Positions 1 through 8,726 of a stretch of 64,000 nucleotides of DNA are shown here, one piece after another. The stretch is from Arctopsyche grandis (taxonomy: Eukaryota > Arthropoda > Insecta > Trichoptera > Hydropsychidae). A program made the translations under genes and the position numbers. Numbering within the stretch: the stretch's first letter is position 1; each line of letters opens with the position of its first letter. The stretch spans positions 12,014,079 through 12,078,078 of the forward strand of contig NC_135356.1 of NCBI RefSeq assembly GCF_051622035.1, written 5' to 3'. Below the pieces are notes generated by a model. The model had not been told where the DNA came from. It ran no database searches and was given only the letters and a program-made list of their open reading frames with translations.

Positions 1-495
1 AGTTTCCAAACTATTTTTACAACACCTATGGGCTATGTATATGTATAACATGAAAACAACTCTTGCAATATTTTCCGTAAGTATGATTCCTGGGTTCAGA
101 ATCCATTATTCGGGACAGCTAAACCAGTAGGCTTAAGCGCCTTAAAAATCTAATTAATTTAATTAGTGACTGATTTGAAACAAAAATACAAAGATCAGCC
201 TTTAAATGATTTCTGGGTGAGTTGAGTTTGTCAGAAGAGTACCCCAATTTTTTAAAACAAGCCATTATTGTTTTACTTCCGTTTTCTACAACCTATGTAT
301 TTATGCGAAGCGCGATTTTCTTATTATGCTGCAACGAAGTCAAAGTGCAGGGACAGGCTCGACAGCATACCAGATATTATGTAGAATACAACCTACCAAT
401 ATTGTGTCTGATATCAAGAAGATATGCAATTCAAGGACTTACATATATCATCAAAGTCATTAAGTGCTTTATTTATTCATATTTTTATGTTTAGA
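1..495 (+). pseudogene. hAT transposase C-terminal relic (ZBED/SCAND3-like)
   Basis: Forward translation gives broken blocks typical of ZBED5/SCAND3-type hAT transposases: PLNDFWVS, then SLSEEYPNFLKQAIIVLLPF and STTY, the conserved C-terminal (dimerisation) core. Stops and frame changes separate the blocks, so it is dead. The same sequence lies inverted at about 60995-61440, where it is better preserved and reads into LCEAGFF. Relative to that copy the unit has about 75 extra bases around 381-455. The relic starts before base 1, as its upstream end is visible at 10216-10230. The enzyme family performs cut-and-paste transposition. Confidence 0.8.
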
Positions 496-499
496 GGTA

Positions 500-1344
500 T
501 TTTTCTAATAGTTTTGATATATCTTCGACATATTAAAAATACTAATATCTATTTTTAATTTATCATAGGGCTCTACATTATCGTTCCAGGGCCTGGGATT
601 CTTCTATATATCTACCTAGATATTTACATATGTTCATACATAATCGAAATATGATGACTACAGGTAGGATAGTCACAGTGCTATTCATTGTTCGGCAAAC
701 CTTAAACAATGCATTTACAACCTTTGAACAATACACGGCCCCCTCAGGCTCCGGTGACTAATGATGACTGTTACGTTCGTCCCTGGTCTAGCCTACTCGT
801 GGTATTTTGCGACAGTGTCTTTTTTCAGTCATGGCGGCAGTTTCTTGTGTTTGATTATACGTCACACTTCCCAAAATATGTTTATACCATTTTTTAGATC
901 CTGAGACAATATATATTGTCGCCAGAATCCTGGTGCTTAGCCAACCAAAATACTGTCGATTATTATCGGATCTAGATCCTGAGACAATCTGTCATTGTCA
1001 TGGCGGTAGATATTAGGGTTTCTGAAAATCCGGGTTTTCAAAACCCGACGTATCCGGGTCCACAATTTTGAAAACCCGGTGGATTCGGGTCCCAAATTAA
1101 AATCAAAAATTTCCAAATTTTGAATTCTTGTTTCATTATACGATTCTGGAAAAAAATTATAGAAGGAGGTAAAAAACATATAATAAAGAAATACAAATAT
1201 ATTACAGTATATCAGTATATAAAAATAATATATGGGTGAAATTCTAAATTTAGCGAAATTTCAGTACGCCGTATTGTTTACGTCTGCATTCCACTATTCG
1301 TAGATTTCTCTGAAGCTAATGCTGGGGAGGGAGATTATTATCTT
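500..1344. other. No gene; palindromic AT and GC-rich patches
   Basis: No protein or RNA gene was recognised. Two short patches stand out. At 905-920 there is a perfect 16-bp palindrome (gacaatatatattgtc), and a related 'gatcctgagacaat' stretch recurs about 72 bp later. At 1020-1095 the motif 'gggtttt' alternates with its complement several times (for example cgggttttcaaaacccg), next to repeated 'atccgggt' and 'attcgggt' words. Another ccggg-rich patch is at 1755-1800. Confidence 0.5.
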
Positions 1345-1648
1345 TTCTGAGAGATTATTATCTTTTATTACCCTTTCGTGAAAATTGTAGTCACATTTCG
1401 AAGATAATTTTTATTAGTTAAGTCTCTTTTTAAGATTCTCCATGTTAGAAAACCGGTGTTTCTAGCTGTCCTTCGCCAACAAGGAATTATCCTATGTGTT
1501 CTTTGGCAATTTCTCGGTTGACGTCTCCTCTCTTTTCGTTCGTTTACTATATTCTAAATGATAATTGGTGATTAATTTTAATAAACGTTTATATTTTTCC
1601 ACATTGCCTGACGAGGGTATACACATTTGAAGTACCGCCATCCCAAAG
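1345..1648. repeat. Internal duplication, first copy (304 bp)
   Basis: This stretch recurs at 2051-2355 in direct orientation with about ten differences, 706 bp apart. It runs from 'ttctgagagattattatc' to 'taccgccatcccaaag'. No coding potential was recognised. Its right end overlaps the dispersed motif that starts at 1604. It is present in every complete unit. Confidence 0.85.
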
Positions 1649-1760
1649 ATCTGCTTCTACAGCGTGGGCAGAGTTCTGCTGTTAAATTTATGGCGAATGC
1701 AAAGAGCTTCAATAACTTTTTTAATATAATTTCTGAGCGTTTCGCTAGTGCATCCGGAGC
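1604..1760. repeat. Dispersed motif R1, four copies per unit
   Basis: A block of about 110-165 bp starting 'ttgcctgacga' and including 'gcgtgggcagagttctgctg' and 'gagcttcaataac' occurs at 1604-1760, 2311-2428, 5919-6050 and 8068-8232, always in the same orientation. The reverse strand shows a CPRC pair followed by WRYFKC in some copies, which suggests decayed coding sequence, but the family was not recognised. Copies vary by small internal insertions, for example 'ttcatttctttcttagtc'. Confidence 0.7.
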
Positions 1761-2050
1761 CGGGTTTTAAGTCATTACCCGGCCGGGTCGAGCCGAGTCC
1801 AGAAATCCTAGCAGTTATCTCTCAGGTCTGTCAGCGCCCAATAACTGGAGATTCGCAAATCATTTTTGTGTTTGGTAATATTTCACATTTTCCAAAATAC
1901 TAAAACTTGTATCAACGATTTATTTTTAACAAGTTATATTCGTTGATAGAGTCGTCGATATTTGAAATTGATGTTTTTGTGCCACGAATTGCATTCAGGA
2001 GTCGGATTTCTTTCATTGCCGAATAGGTGAATGATTTCGTGCATTGACTC

Positions 2051-2355
2051 TTCTGAGAGATTATTATCTTTTATTACCCTATTGTGTAAATTTTTGTCAC
2101 ATTTCGAGGATAATTTTTATTAGTTAAGTCTCTTTTTAAGGTTCTCCATGTTAGAAAACCGGTGTTTCTAGCTGTCCTTCGCCAACGAGGAATTCTCCTA
2201 TGTGTTCTTTAGCAATTTCTCGGTTGACGTCTCCTCTCTTTTCGTTCGTTTTTTATATTCTAATTGATAATTTGGTGATTATTTTTGATAATCGTATATA
2301 TTTTTCCACATTGCCTGACGATGGTATACACATTTGAAGTACCGCCATCCCAAAG
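2051..2355. repeat. Internal duplication, second copy (305 bp)
   Basis: Direct repeat of 1345-1648. The sequences between the two copies (1649-2050) are unrelated to them and hold no recognised gene. Such spacing would allow looping-out or slippage inside the unit, yet both copies are kept in A, B, C, D and F. Confidence 0.85.
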
Positions 2356-2476
2356 GTGCTATGTTTTCATTTCTTTCTTAGTCTGAGGCTCTTAGGCAGA
2401 GTTCTGCTGTTAAATTTGTGGCGAATGTATGGAAAGACATGCCATCTTTCTCATTTTATTGTCATAAGACATCCTT

Positions 2477-2600
2477 CTTATGATATTGTAGAATTTATTG
2501 AGGACACGTGATGTAATTTCAATACACACACCTTTTTGTCCTTTTGTAATTTTGATGAACGCTGTTCTAGTTACATATGTGCAGACGTTTTCGATTGCTT
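2477..2600. repeat. Dispersed motif R3
   Basis: The stretch 'ttatgatattgtagaattta' through 'gcagacgttttcgat' recurs at 8336-8455, and its first part recurs at 6985-7035. It usually follows motif R1, so both probably come from one unidentified element. The reverse strand is open for 64 codons (2410-2604) but matches nothing recognised. Confidence 0.6.
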
Positions 2601-2604
2601 CCAA

Positions 2605-2690
2605 TCCCGGAAGGTTACTTCAGCACCGGGATTGCGGTGCTGGGAATTTCCGATCCCGGGATCCCGGTGCTAGCACCGGGATTTGAAATG
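2605..2690. repeat. GC-rich palindrome cluster
   Basis: A perfect 22-bp palindrome occupies 2661-2682, centred on 'gctagc' with arms of atcccggt. Next to it are 'gatcccgggatc' and several 'caccgggatt' and 'ggtgctggg' words. It contrasts sharply with the AT-rich surroundings. It recurs in B, C, D and F. Function unknown; it may be the end of a foldback-type element. Confidence 0.7.
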
Positions 2691-3225
2691 TATAAGAAAA
2701 AAAAGTTCAATTGCATGTTTTCATATCTCATAAACGTTCAATTGCGATTTGCAAACTCTCCCGATGTTTCACGCAAAATATACACCCATGTTGGCGTACT
2801 AATTTTGGGATTTTGGCTACATTATTTAAATTTTCGGTTCGCATCCATAAATTTCTAAGATTAAATAAAACACATCCGAAAATTTTATAAAGTAAAAAAC
2901 ATCGCTTCATTGATTCGTTTTTTACATATAGTAATCTATGTATTTGAGGAATATAAGAAGGATAAAAAACAAAATTCGATAATCGAACATACATATGTAT
3001 GTATGTACTTACACGTTCACACATACCGGCAATGAGCATTTTCAATACAAATTGAACACAAATGTAGGACAACTTACACAAGACAAAAGTTCTACTTCCG
3101 GCTTACGAATTCCGACCAAAAAAGAATACAAATATAAATTTTCATCTAAATATGTTCAGGGCGTTGAAATAATCGTTTTCACAACATTTTTGTCTTTTCG
3201 GTTACGAATTTTGTGATTCATAACC
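2691..3225. other. No recognised gene
   Basis: Both strands carry short open stretches (117 codons on minus at 2728-3081, 93 and 73 codons on plus), but none shows a recognisable domain, the frames overlap each other, and composition is not codon-like. I treat all as chance open frames. Confidence 0.5.
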
Positions 3226-3230
3226 GGAAT

Positions 3231-3264
3231 GATTTTTGATTTGATTTTTGATTTGATTTTTGAT
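3231..3264. repeat. 12-bp minisatellite (atttttgatttg), 2-3 copies
   Basis: Copies A, C and D carry three repeats (3231-3264, 23677-23710, 33906-33939), while B and F carry two (13460-13482, 49060-49082). This single difference accounts for the 10,229 versus 10,217 bp unit lengths. It is useful as a marker of sequence class within the array. Confidence 0.9.
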
Positions 3265-3480
3265 GAAAAAAAATCACGAAGTGATTATTTTCACTCAACC
3301 ATGTGTCTCAAAGTTAATTTTTTTCTTCATGGCTCTATAGTATTCTGATTTCTAACTGGCATCTTCAGACGATCTCTTCTGATATAAATATTGCATCTAT
3401 TAAATTATAATAGAATCGTAATTCCGATCAACGGAATTGATAATTTATTAATAATTAAAATATTTAATTTTTTTGAATTA

Positions 3481-3545
3481 AAAATTCATCCGATCGCAAT
3501 CATAATCATAATCTGTTAAGATGTATGCGGGATGCTTTGGATGTT
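3481..3545. repeat. Dispersed motif R2, four copies per unit
   Basis: Blocks built on 'gcgggatgctttggat' lie at 3481-3545, 4608-4712, 5460-5553 and 8558-8668. The longer ones continue into 'acatacatgacggttt', a T run and 'accagtctgatcagatc'. The first two flank the gypsy protease/LTR segment, as if that segment had landed in, or duplicated, this sequence. Family unknown. Confidence 0.7.
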
Positions 3546-3744
3546 TGAGACCGAAAGCAGATTGAGTCTTAAATAAAAACTAAGGAATGATTGGTTGTTT
3601 TATGATATCCTCAGACAGCAACCTCCTGACGCCAATCCTCAGGAATTTTCTCCTGCGGTTCCCAAGTGTTCTATCTCTGGATACTGTTTACTTTATCTAC
3701 ACACAGTATGTAGTAACAACAATATTCTGAAACAACTGGTTTCA

Positions 3745-4138
3745 TGACTTTTTCGTTGAAATTTCGAAAACTCCGATTTTCCGCACGAAGTCCACTCCTA
3801 GCAGGACTTCGTCATGGATATCGGCCACGGCGAAATTTCACTTGATTATGATTATGATTTGCTCATGCACTTGATCTTGACCTCTGCACCGGTGTCGAAA
3901 AATCTCTGCACCGGTGTCGACAACCATTTGACACGGTATGTCACCAATCGTTGCCCGCCAATGTAAGCTCGCTGGGTGGTCCTCTCTCGCCTTTGAATGC
4001 CGCCAAATGCAATGCATGGCACATGGCATTCTGTCCATGGCACGAAGTAGCTCAGCTGTCGTCAGATCTCTTCGGTCGCCGACTATTTCTATTTCTTCGT
4101 TGCTCTGCTCATCTCCGATTCCACTTGACTGACACCAA
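3745..4138 (-). pseudogene. Ty3/gypsy gag-start and aspartic protease relic
   Basis: Read on the minus strand from the LTR, a frame opens with EEIEIVGDRRDLTTAELLRA (gag N-terminus) and passes directly into a retropepsin core ending IPCQMVVDTGAEI, whose DTGA is the protease active-site motif. The rest of gag is deleted. The DTGA-coding block is duplicated 22 bp apart (3882-3898 and 3904-3921), which breaks the frame. Downstream, DEVLLGVDFVRKIG at about 3760-3830 is the C-terminal protease block. RT and RNase H are absent. The element is an internally deleted remnant. Confidence 0.8.
4122..4138 (-). other. Candidate primer-binding site of the gypsy remnant
   Basis: Immediately inside the LTR on the minus strand the sequence reads ttggtgtcagtcaagtgg. 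A PBS begins with TGG, matching the CCA end of a tRNA, and normally lies within a few bases of the LTR, which fits. The tRNA was not identified. Confidence 0.45.
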
Positions 4139-4454
4139 TGTTGCGTGGACGTGAGGTGGGGGCTTCCAGAATCGGAGAGAAAGACGCAGGAAGTTGTAGT
4201 AGCGGTTTATTGGTCTGCTCTCGTTGGCGCTCCAGGTCGGAATGCTTTCCAGACCGAGAGCGCCCCATATTTATACCCGTTGGGCACAATACACATACAT
4301 GTAAACTATTGGTCGATGAGTGGGGCGATCCCATTGGCCGTTACATACGGCTTATTCATTAGGCGAGGACATTTTGGCGCGAGCGAGAGATCAGGTGATC
4401 AGCGCTCGTAAGCCATTGGTCCACGAGCACCACCCACCTAATCTCTACGTTACA
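4139..4454 (-). mobile_element. Gypsy LTR (316 bp), minus orientation
   Basis: On the minus strand the segment begins TGTAACGTAGAG and ends CGCAACA, the TG...CA ends of an LTR, and adjoins the gag/protease relic with a PBS-like site. A TATAAATA box lies at 4268-4275 and an AATAAA signal at 4206-4211, in the order expected for U3-R-U5. A shortened copy in the opposite orientation is at 8727-8886 and a fragment at 9433-9507. No second LTR in the same orientation closes the element. Further copies: 14356-14671, 24585-24900, 34814-35129, 39704-40019, 49956-50271, 54034-54349. Confidence 0.8.
4268..4275 (-). promoter_or_regulatory. LTR TATA box
   Basis: TATAAATA on the minus strand, about 180 bases inside the LTR start and about 60 bases before an AATAAA, in the usual position for an LTR promoter. 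If active it would transcribe leftwards into the gag/protease relic. It is kept in all seven LTR copies of the array. Confidence 0.6.
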
Positions 4455-4870
4455 TTATCAATAATAATTTCAGGTTCGTTGTCAAAATCATATAAAGAGT
4501 TATTACTTGGGAATTGATTATTATCGATTCATTCATTTTCAGAATCAGTAGAGCTGCGGAATTATTAATAATTAAAAATATATTTAATTTTTTTGAAAAA
4601 AAAAAAAACTCATGCGATCGCAATCATAATCACAATCTGTTAAGATCTATGCGGGATGCTTTGGATAATGTAATACATACAAGACGGTTTTTTTTTTTAA
4701 ACCAGTGTGATCAGATCAATTTACAAACCTCATTTACGTTTCACTTACGATTCCAATTCTGGAAAAAATTTGCCTCTTATCAGATCGTTTTCATACTTTG
4801 ACACATTACTCATTTTGGTCATCAATTTAAGTAAATGGATCCTCCGCCATTACGATAGAGATAGAATATC
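4455..4870. other. AT-rich spacer, no gene
   Basis: It holds motif R2 (4608-4712) and an A-run, with 'taataattaaaaata' words that also occur at 3440-3480 on the other side of the gypsy segment. The right part (4713-4870) shows no recognised feature. Confidence 0.4.
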
Positions 4871-5067
4871 GTTTAAGACGCGTTTGAAGTTTGCAAATTT
4901 GAAATCTTGGTGACGTCTATGTAGTCTTTAGTTTTATACATAGATGGCGGTAGTAAGATAAAATTATTGGTATTTTTATTCAAAATAATAATTTTGATTA
5001 TATGTATATTCAAATTTTTTATTATAATGTGGGTTTCGAGGGAACCAGGTTGTTCCTCCTCCACCAG

Positions 5068-5385
5068 TCATGACTGAATGACTGGAAGTCCTCCTATTTT
5101 TTGAGCTTCTGGTTTTACTTCGCCGTCGGTCCCGATTACCGTGGCGTTGTTCTTTATCGAATATGACATTGGCGCCCGCTTCTGTGAGTCAGGACCGAAT
5201 GACTGAGTGACAGCTCCAATGTCTCTTTGGGGTCGCCTCATCACTCCCCACCTTTCGTCTTGGTGACACATGATCGCGGCTTTAAGTTGCCCGTGGAACC
5301 TCTACCATCCCATTTGCTCCAGTCAACCTATTTAAATTTTTAAATAGTGTTCTCCAATTGTCGTCCTTGGTCGGCTAGTTTTGAC
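5068..5385 (-). pseudogene. Second Ty3/gypsy integrase relic
   Basis: On the minus strand the frame shows ADQGRQLENTLFKNLNRLTG, then ANGMVE, then RFHGQLKAAIMCHQDERW. These are the second Asp block and the Glu block of a retroviral-type DDE integrase. The roughly ten residues normally between them are deleted, and a frameshift follows GMVE. The sequence differs clearly from the integrase at 38173-38904, so a second gypsy lineage contributed. Copies: 15285-15602, 25514-25831, 35743-36060, 40633-40950 and 50885-51202. F differs at the frameshift site, with a different small deletion. Confidence 0.75.
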
Positions 5386-5918
5386 GGCTAACAGTTAATT
5401 TTGCTAGTGCATAACGGTAAAAATATAATGGTAAAAATAACACTTTTTTCTACATGTTTCGCCCGATGTTTGCGGGATGCTTTGGATAATTTTGTACATA
5501 CATGACGGTTTTGCGCTCTTTTTTGTTTTTTAAAACCAGTCTGATCAGATCCTTTTTTTGATTATACATATGTATAATCAAATTTTTTAATATAATGTGG
5601 GTTTTGTGGGAACGACCGACATTATATGCGCAAGCGTTGGCCATGAGGCGCGTATTTTTGACCAATAAATCATATACATATCCATGAGTATTTTTGAATT
5701 TTTTCGCGTTCGATTCATTAGGATATCCTTGTGGAATACAATAAATTTCAGATATATACTATTACTAGTAAGCAAATAGTTGAAAAACAACAATTTTGGG
5801 GTTGAGGAAAATTTTTTCGAATCAATAAGGATTTACATATATTTAATATACATATAATATAAAATAATAATATTTAATATATAATATACAAGAAATAATT
5901 AAAATAAAGTACTTACCG
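5386..5918. other. AT-rich stretch with 26-bp palindrome
   Basis: A perfect 26-bp palindrome sits at 5557-5582 (arms tttgattatacat), right after motif R2. The following 'ataatgtgggttt' echoes 5025-5040. No gene was recognised. Copy F lacks this stretch entirely, having skipped unit positions 5405-6336. Confidence 0.55.
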
Positions 5919-6254
5919 TTGCCTGACGATGGTATACACATTTGAAGTACCGCCATCCCAAAGGTCTGCTTCTACAGCGTGGGCAGAGTTCTGCTGTTAA
6001 ATTTATGGCGAATGCAAAGAGCTTCAATAACTTTTTTAATATAATTTCTAAATGTCGGTGTGACTGCAATATTAAAGCATGTGCTACGCGAATGTACTTC
6101 TGACAAATTGTTTACCGTAAGTTTGTTTTGTGACAATCTGCCCAGTACGCGGCTTTTTTTCCATTGACAGATTTTGCAATACTTTTATTATCTATCTACC
6201 GCCACCCACATAATCTCAACGTTAAAGTACTCTTTATTTTAAATTTAAAAAGCT

Positions 6255-6500
6255 TCAGACATTTTCGATAGGCTTTAGGTCTGGTGATTTGCCTGGCCAA
6301 GGAAGTAACCGGATATTATGGAAGGCCAGGAAGTTTTTTACTTTCGTTTTTATGTACCAAGGTGCATTATTTTGCATAAAATGGTATGCTGTACCTGCAG
6401 TCGTAATGTCTACTATTGAAGGCAAAAACACATTTTGCAGAGCAATCAGGTACTGATCCTGATGCATAGTCCCTTTGACAAAAAAGGGGACCTGGGTCAG
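6255..6500 (-). pseudogene. Tc1/mariner transposase C-terminal relic
   Basis: Minus-strand translation gives FVKGTMHQDQY, then FMQNNAPW, then RLLPWPGKSPDLKPIENV, the hallmark C-terminal half of Tc1-type DD34E transposases. The second catalytic Asp of the usual QDNAP block is Asn here. The Glu of PIEN is kept at the correct 34-residue spacing. A stop follows GTM upstream and no N-terminal domains are attached, so the enzyme would be inactive. Copies: 16472-16717, 26701-26946, 36930-37175, 41820-42065. Confidence 0.88.
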
Positions 6501-6617
6501 CTGAGCTTATGGATGTACAAATCGTAATTTTTGTTATTTTTACGATACAATCGTCTTAGAATGCTTCTTTGGCCCTTCTGCGAATAAATTCTTCATCTGA
6601 GTCAATAAAGCTAGATG

Positions 6618-6955
6618 CATTATTTTATATGTATTACTTTTTTGTGTTTCCGAAGGTTTGAATTTTTATTAAACGACTTTAACCCTTTGTGGCCCAACCT
6701 CTTTTTTTTTTTTTCTCTGGTAACGCTAAAATCGAAGTGGTGTCGAAATCGAACCACTGGGACACTAGGGAAAAATATTGAAATTGTGGTCATTCCACGG
6801 CACCACTGGGACACAAAGGGTTAAGCAAATGTCACATTCGTATGGTTTTTATCCAATGTGATTTGTTTTGTTTATCGTGAGGTCCTATTGTTGAGCAAAC
6901 GACTTTAAACAAGTTTCACATTTATTTGATTTTTCCCTTTTGACAGTCCCTTTGA
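6618..6955 (-). pseudogene. C2H2 zinc-finger gene 3' end, split by a MITE
   Basis: Reading leftwards from 6955, a decayed finger (CETC, two stops, a lost His) leads into YECDICL at 6825-6850. The MITE at 6683-6820 then interrupts. After it the frame resumes as KSFNKNSNLRKHKKVIH and ends with a stop at about 6617. Removing the MITE and one TTAA joins the two halves of one finger in frame. C2H2 fingers bind nucleic acid. The source is probably a host gene, though not the ZAD gene at 57-59 kb, whose fingers differ. Copies: 16835-17172, 27064-27401, 37293-37630, 42183-42520, and 51685-52018 in F. Confidence 0.8.
6683..6820. mobile_element. piggyBac-type MITE, 138 bp, TTAA target
   Basis: The element runs from ccctttgtggccca to gggacacaaaggg, giving terminal inverted repeats, and is flanked on both sides by TTAA (6679-6682 and 6821-6824), the diagnostic piggyBac target duplication. 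It has no coding capacity and holds a T run and two 'accactgggaca' words. It sits inside a C2H2 finger relic. It depends on a transposase elsewhere. Copies: 16900-17037, 27129-27266, 37358-37495, 42248-42385 and 51751-51889 (one base longer). Confidence 0.85.
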
Positions 6956-7044
6956 CAAAAAAGGGGCGAATGTATGGAAAGACATTCCATCCTTCTTATG
7001 ATATTGAAAAATTTATTGAGGACATGAAATTACATAATTTTTGC

Positions 7045-7240
7045 GCCACGCATTGCTGCACACAACCTCGTCGACAGATTTCGTGCTTCCCCTCGGGCCT
7101 TCTCGTAAAATTGATATACGGACGTCGAATTGCCGTAGCGTTTTGTGAGTTTCTCAATTAGTAGCTGGTAGTCGTCCTGCCTACCTCCGAGGTACCTGAC
7201 CCATCGTATGTCGGGATTCTCAGGCAAAATTTTACCGTGG
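7045..7240 (-). pseudogene. Gypsy gag fragment
   Basis: Minus-strand frame: PDIRWVRYLGG joined to RQDDYQLLIEKLTKRYG and ARGEARNLSTRLCAAM. The same words occur in the larger gag block at 37720-38370. Comparison with that block shows that about 290 bp were deleted at the GG/RQDDY junction. A fragment of a Ty3/gypsy capsid protein. Copies: 17262-17457, 27491-27686, 42610-42805. Confidence 0.75.
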
Positions 7241-7329
7241 CCGCACAGGTGATAATAGTAATCCCATGGAAATGTCTAGTGGCCGCACCAAATTTAATCA
7301 AATAAATTAAAGTTACAAAAAAAATGGAT
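7241..7329. other. Short spacer with repeated 'tggccgcac' words
   Basis: No coding sequence was recognised. 'gtggccgcac' occurs twice, 40 bp apart. Confidence 0.3.
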
Positions 7330-7720
7330 CAATTTGTTCATAAAATAAAAGAAATTTTAACATTTTGCAGTGGAAATTGCTCAATAGTCCTTTCTTCCAG
7401 TGCAAGCCGCATTGCTGCTTCTAAGTTTGCGTCTGTCAGCTGGTTTCTAAATTTTGTGCAATTACACTGAATGATCTTTCGCAATATACGGTAGTGGGAA
7501 ATATAGATAATATTAATAAAACAATTGTTGCCAAATCTTTATATTGGTTTCATTGTCAACGTATATTTCCGACCAAAATTTTTGAACCGAAATATTATTA
7601 AAATGCAAATTAAGTACTTGATCGTGATTAATTTCTAATAATGCATATTTTACGTTAGCCCAGTTAATTAATCTCAAAACTGAAAATGATTTTAATCCAT
7701 TTTGTAGTACTATGAAATTT
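7330..7720 (-). pseudogene. Second hAT transposase C-terminal relic
   Basis: Across several minus-strand frames: VKYALLEI and NHDQVLNLHFNNIS, then KFWSEIYVDNETNIK, then LATIVLLILSIFPTTVYCER and SFSVIAQNL, then NQLTDANLEAAMRLALEE. The block ending CERSFS is the conserved hAT C-terminal dimerisation region of the ZMYM/DUF4371-like transposases, a different lineage from the relic at 1-495. At least two frameshifts separate the blocks. Copies: 17547-17937, 27776-28166, 42895-43285. Confidence 0.72.
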
Positions 7721-8067
7721 TAATTTGTCATCATAATAAAAGGGGAAGATATAAAAGAAACAGTTTTAAAAAAATTGAATTCTTCGAACCTTATATCAAG
7801 TTCCAGATTCAGAGATTAAAGACACTATTATTTGAGTTGTGTCTGTCATCTTAATATGTCATGGCATGTAGTCCGACCGATCTGTGAGGTGGATTATATG
7901 CCATCTCGCTTGCACCTAACATATTACGCGATACAACCATATATACAAAAATATATCCAAACTTAGTAAAGATTGGCTAGTCTCCGCTCTGGTAACTCAA
8001 AAACGTGATTTTTTGTTGCTCAGTGTAATTGGTGATTAGTTTTAATAATCGTTTATATTTTTCCACA
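7721..8067. other. No recognised gene
   Basis: AT-rich sequence probably continuing the second hAT relic upstream (minus strand), but no conserved block was read. It contains 'gagttgtgtctgtc' and 'ccgaccgatctgtgagg' patches of higher GC content without a recognised feature. Confidence 0.3.
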
Positions 8068-8726
8068 TTGCCTGACGATGGTATACACATTTGAAGTACC
8101 GCCATCCCAAAGGTGTTATTTTTTCATTTCTTTCTTAGTCTGCCTCTACAGCGTGGGCAGCGTTCTGCTGTTAAATTTATGGCGAATCCAAAGAGCTTCA
8201 ATAACTTTTTTAATATAATTTATGAGCATTTCGCCAGTGCACCCTAGCCGAAAAATGACAATTTCTTTGATGTCTTTCTCTGTGTTATCGTATTGCTGGA
8301 TCGATATTAATAATTTCATCAGTGGACATCCTTTTTATGATATTGTAGAATTTATTGAGGACACGTGATGTAATTTCAATACACTAACCTTTTTGTCCTT
8401 TTGTAATATTGATGAACGCTGTTCTAGTTATGTGCAGACGTTTTCGATGGCCACATTTTAACACCCACACACAAAGTGTTTTTTAGTTCAAACCTATTTC
8501 ACTTTTACAAAAGAATGCACAATTTTAATGTGAAAAAAAATCTTCATCCTGCATACATCACAATCTGTTAAGATGTATGCAGGACGCTTTGGATAATTTA
8601 GTACATACATGACGGTTTTGAGCTCATTTTTTGGTTTTTTAAACCAGTCTGATCAGATCCTTCTTTTGAGCCGTCTCTGTTCTCTGAATAGGACAACACA
8701 TTTGAAGGACACGTTTGTGCTACTAG

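Noticed and set aside
709..897. 62-codon plus-strand frame with a Pro-rich start
   Set aside because: Short, with no motif, and flanked by stops in AT-rich DNA; no support beyond an open frame.
2728..3081. 117-codon minus-strand open frame, repeated in each unit
   Set aside because: No domain, no codon-like composition, overlapped by other frames; repetition comes from the array, not from selection.
4089..4334. 81-codon minus-strand frame starting inside the LTR
   Set aside because: It runs through LTR and leader sequence and ends at a stop just after the gag start in a different frame.
4145..4411. 88-codon plus-strand frame in the LTR
   Set aside because: It is antisense to a well-defined LTR with promoter and polyadenylation words; chance frame.
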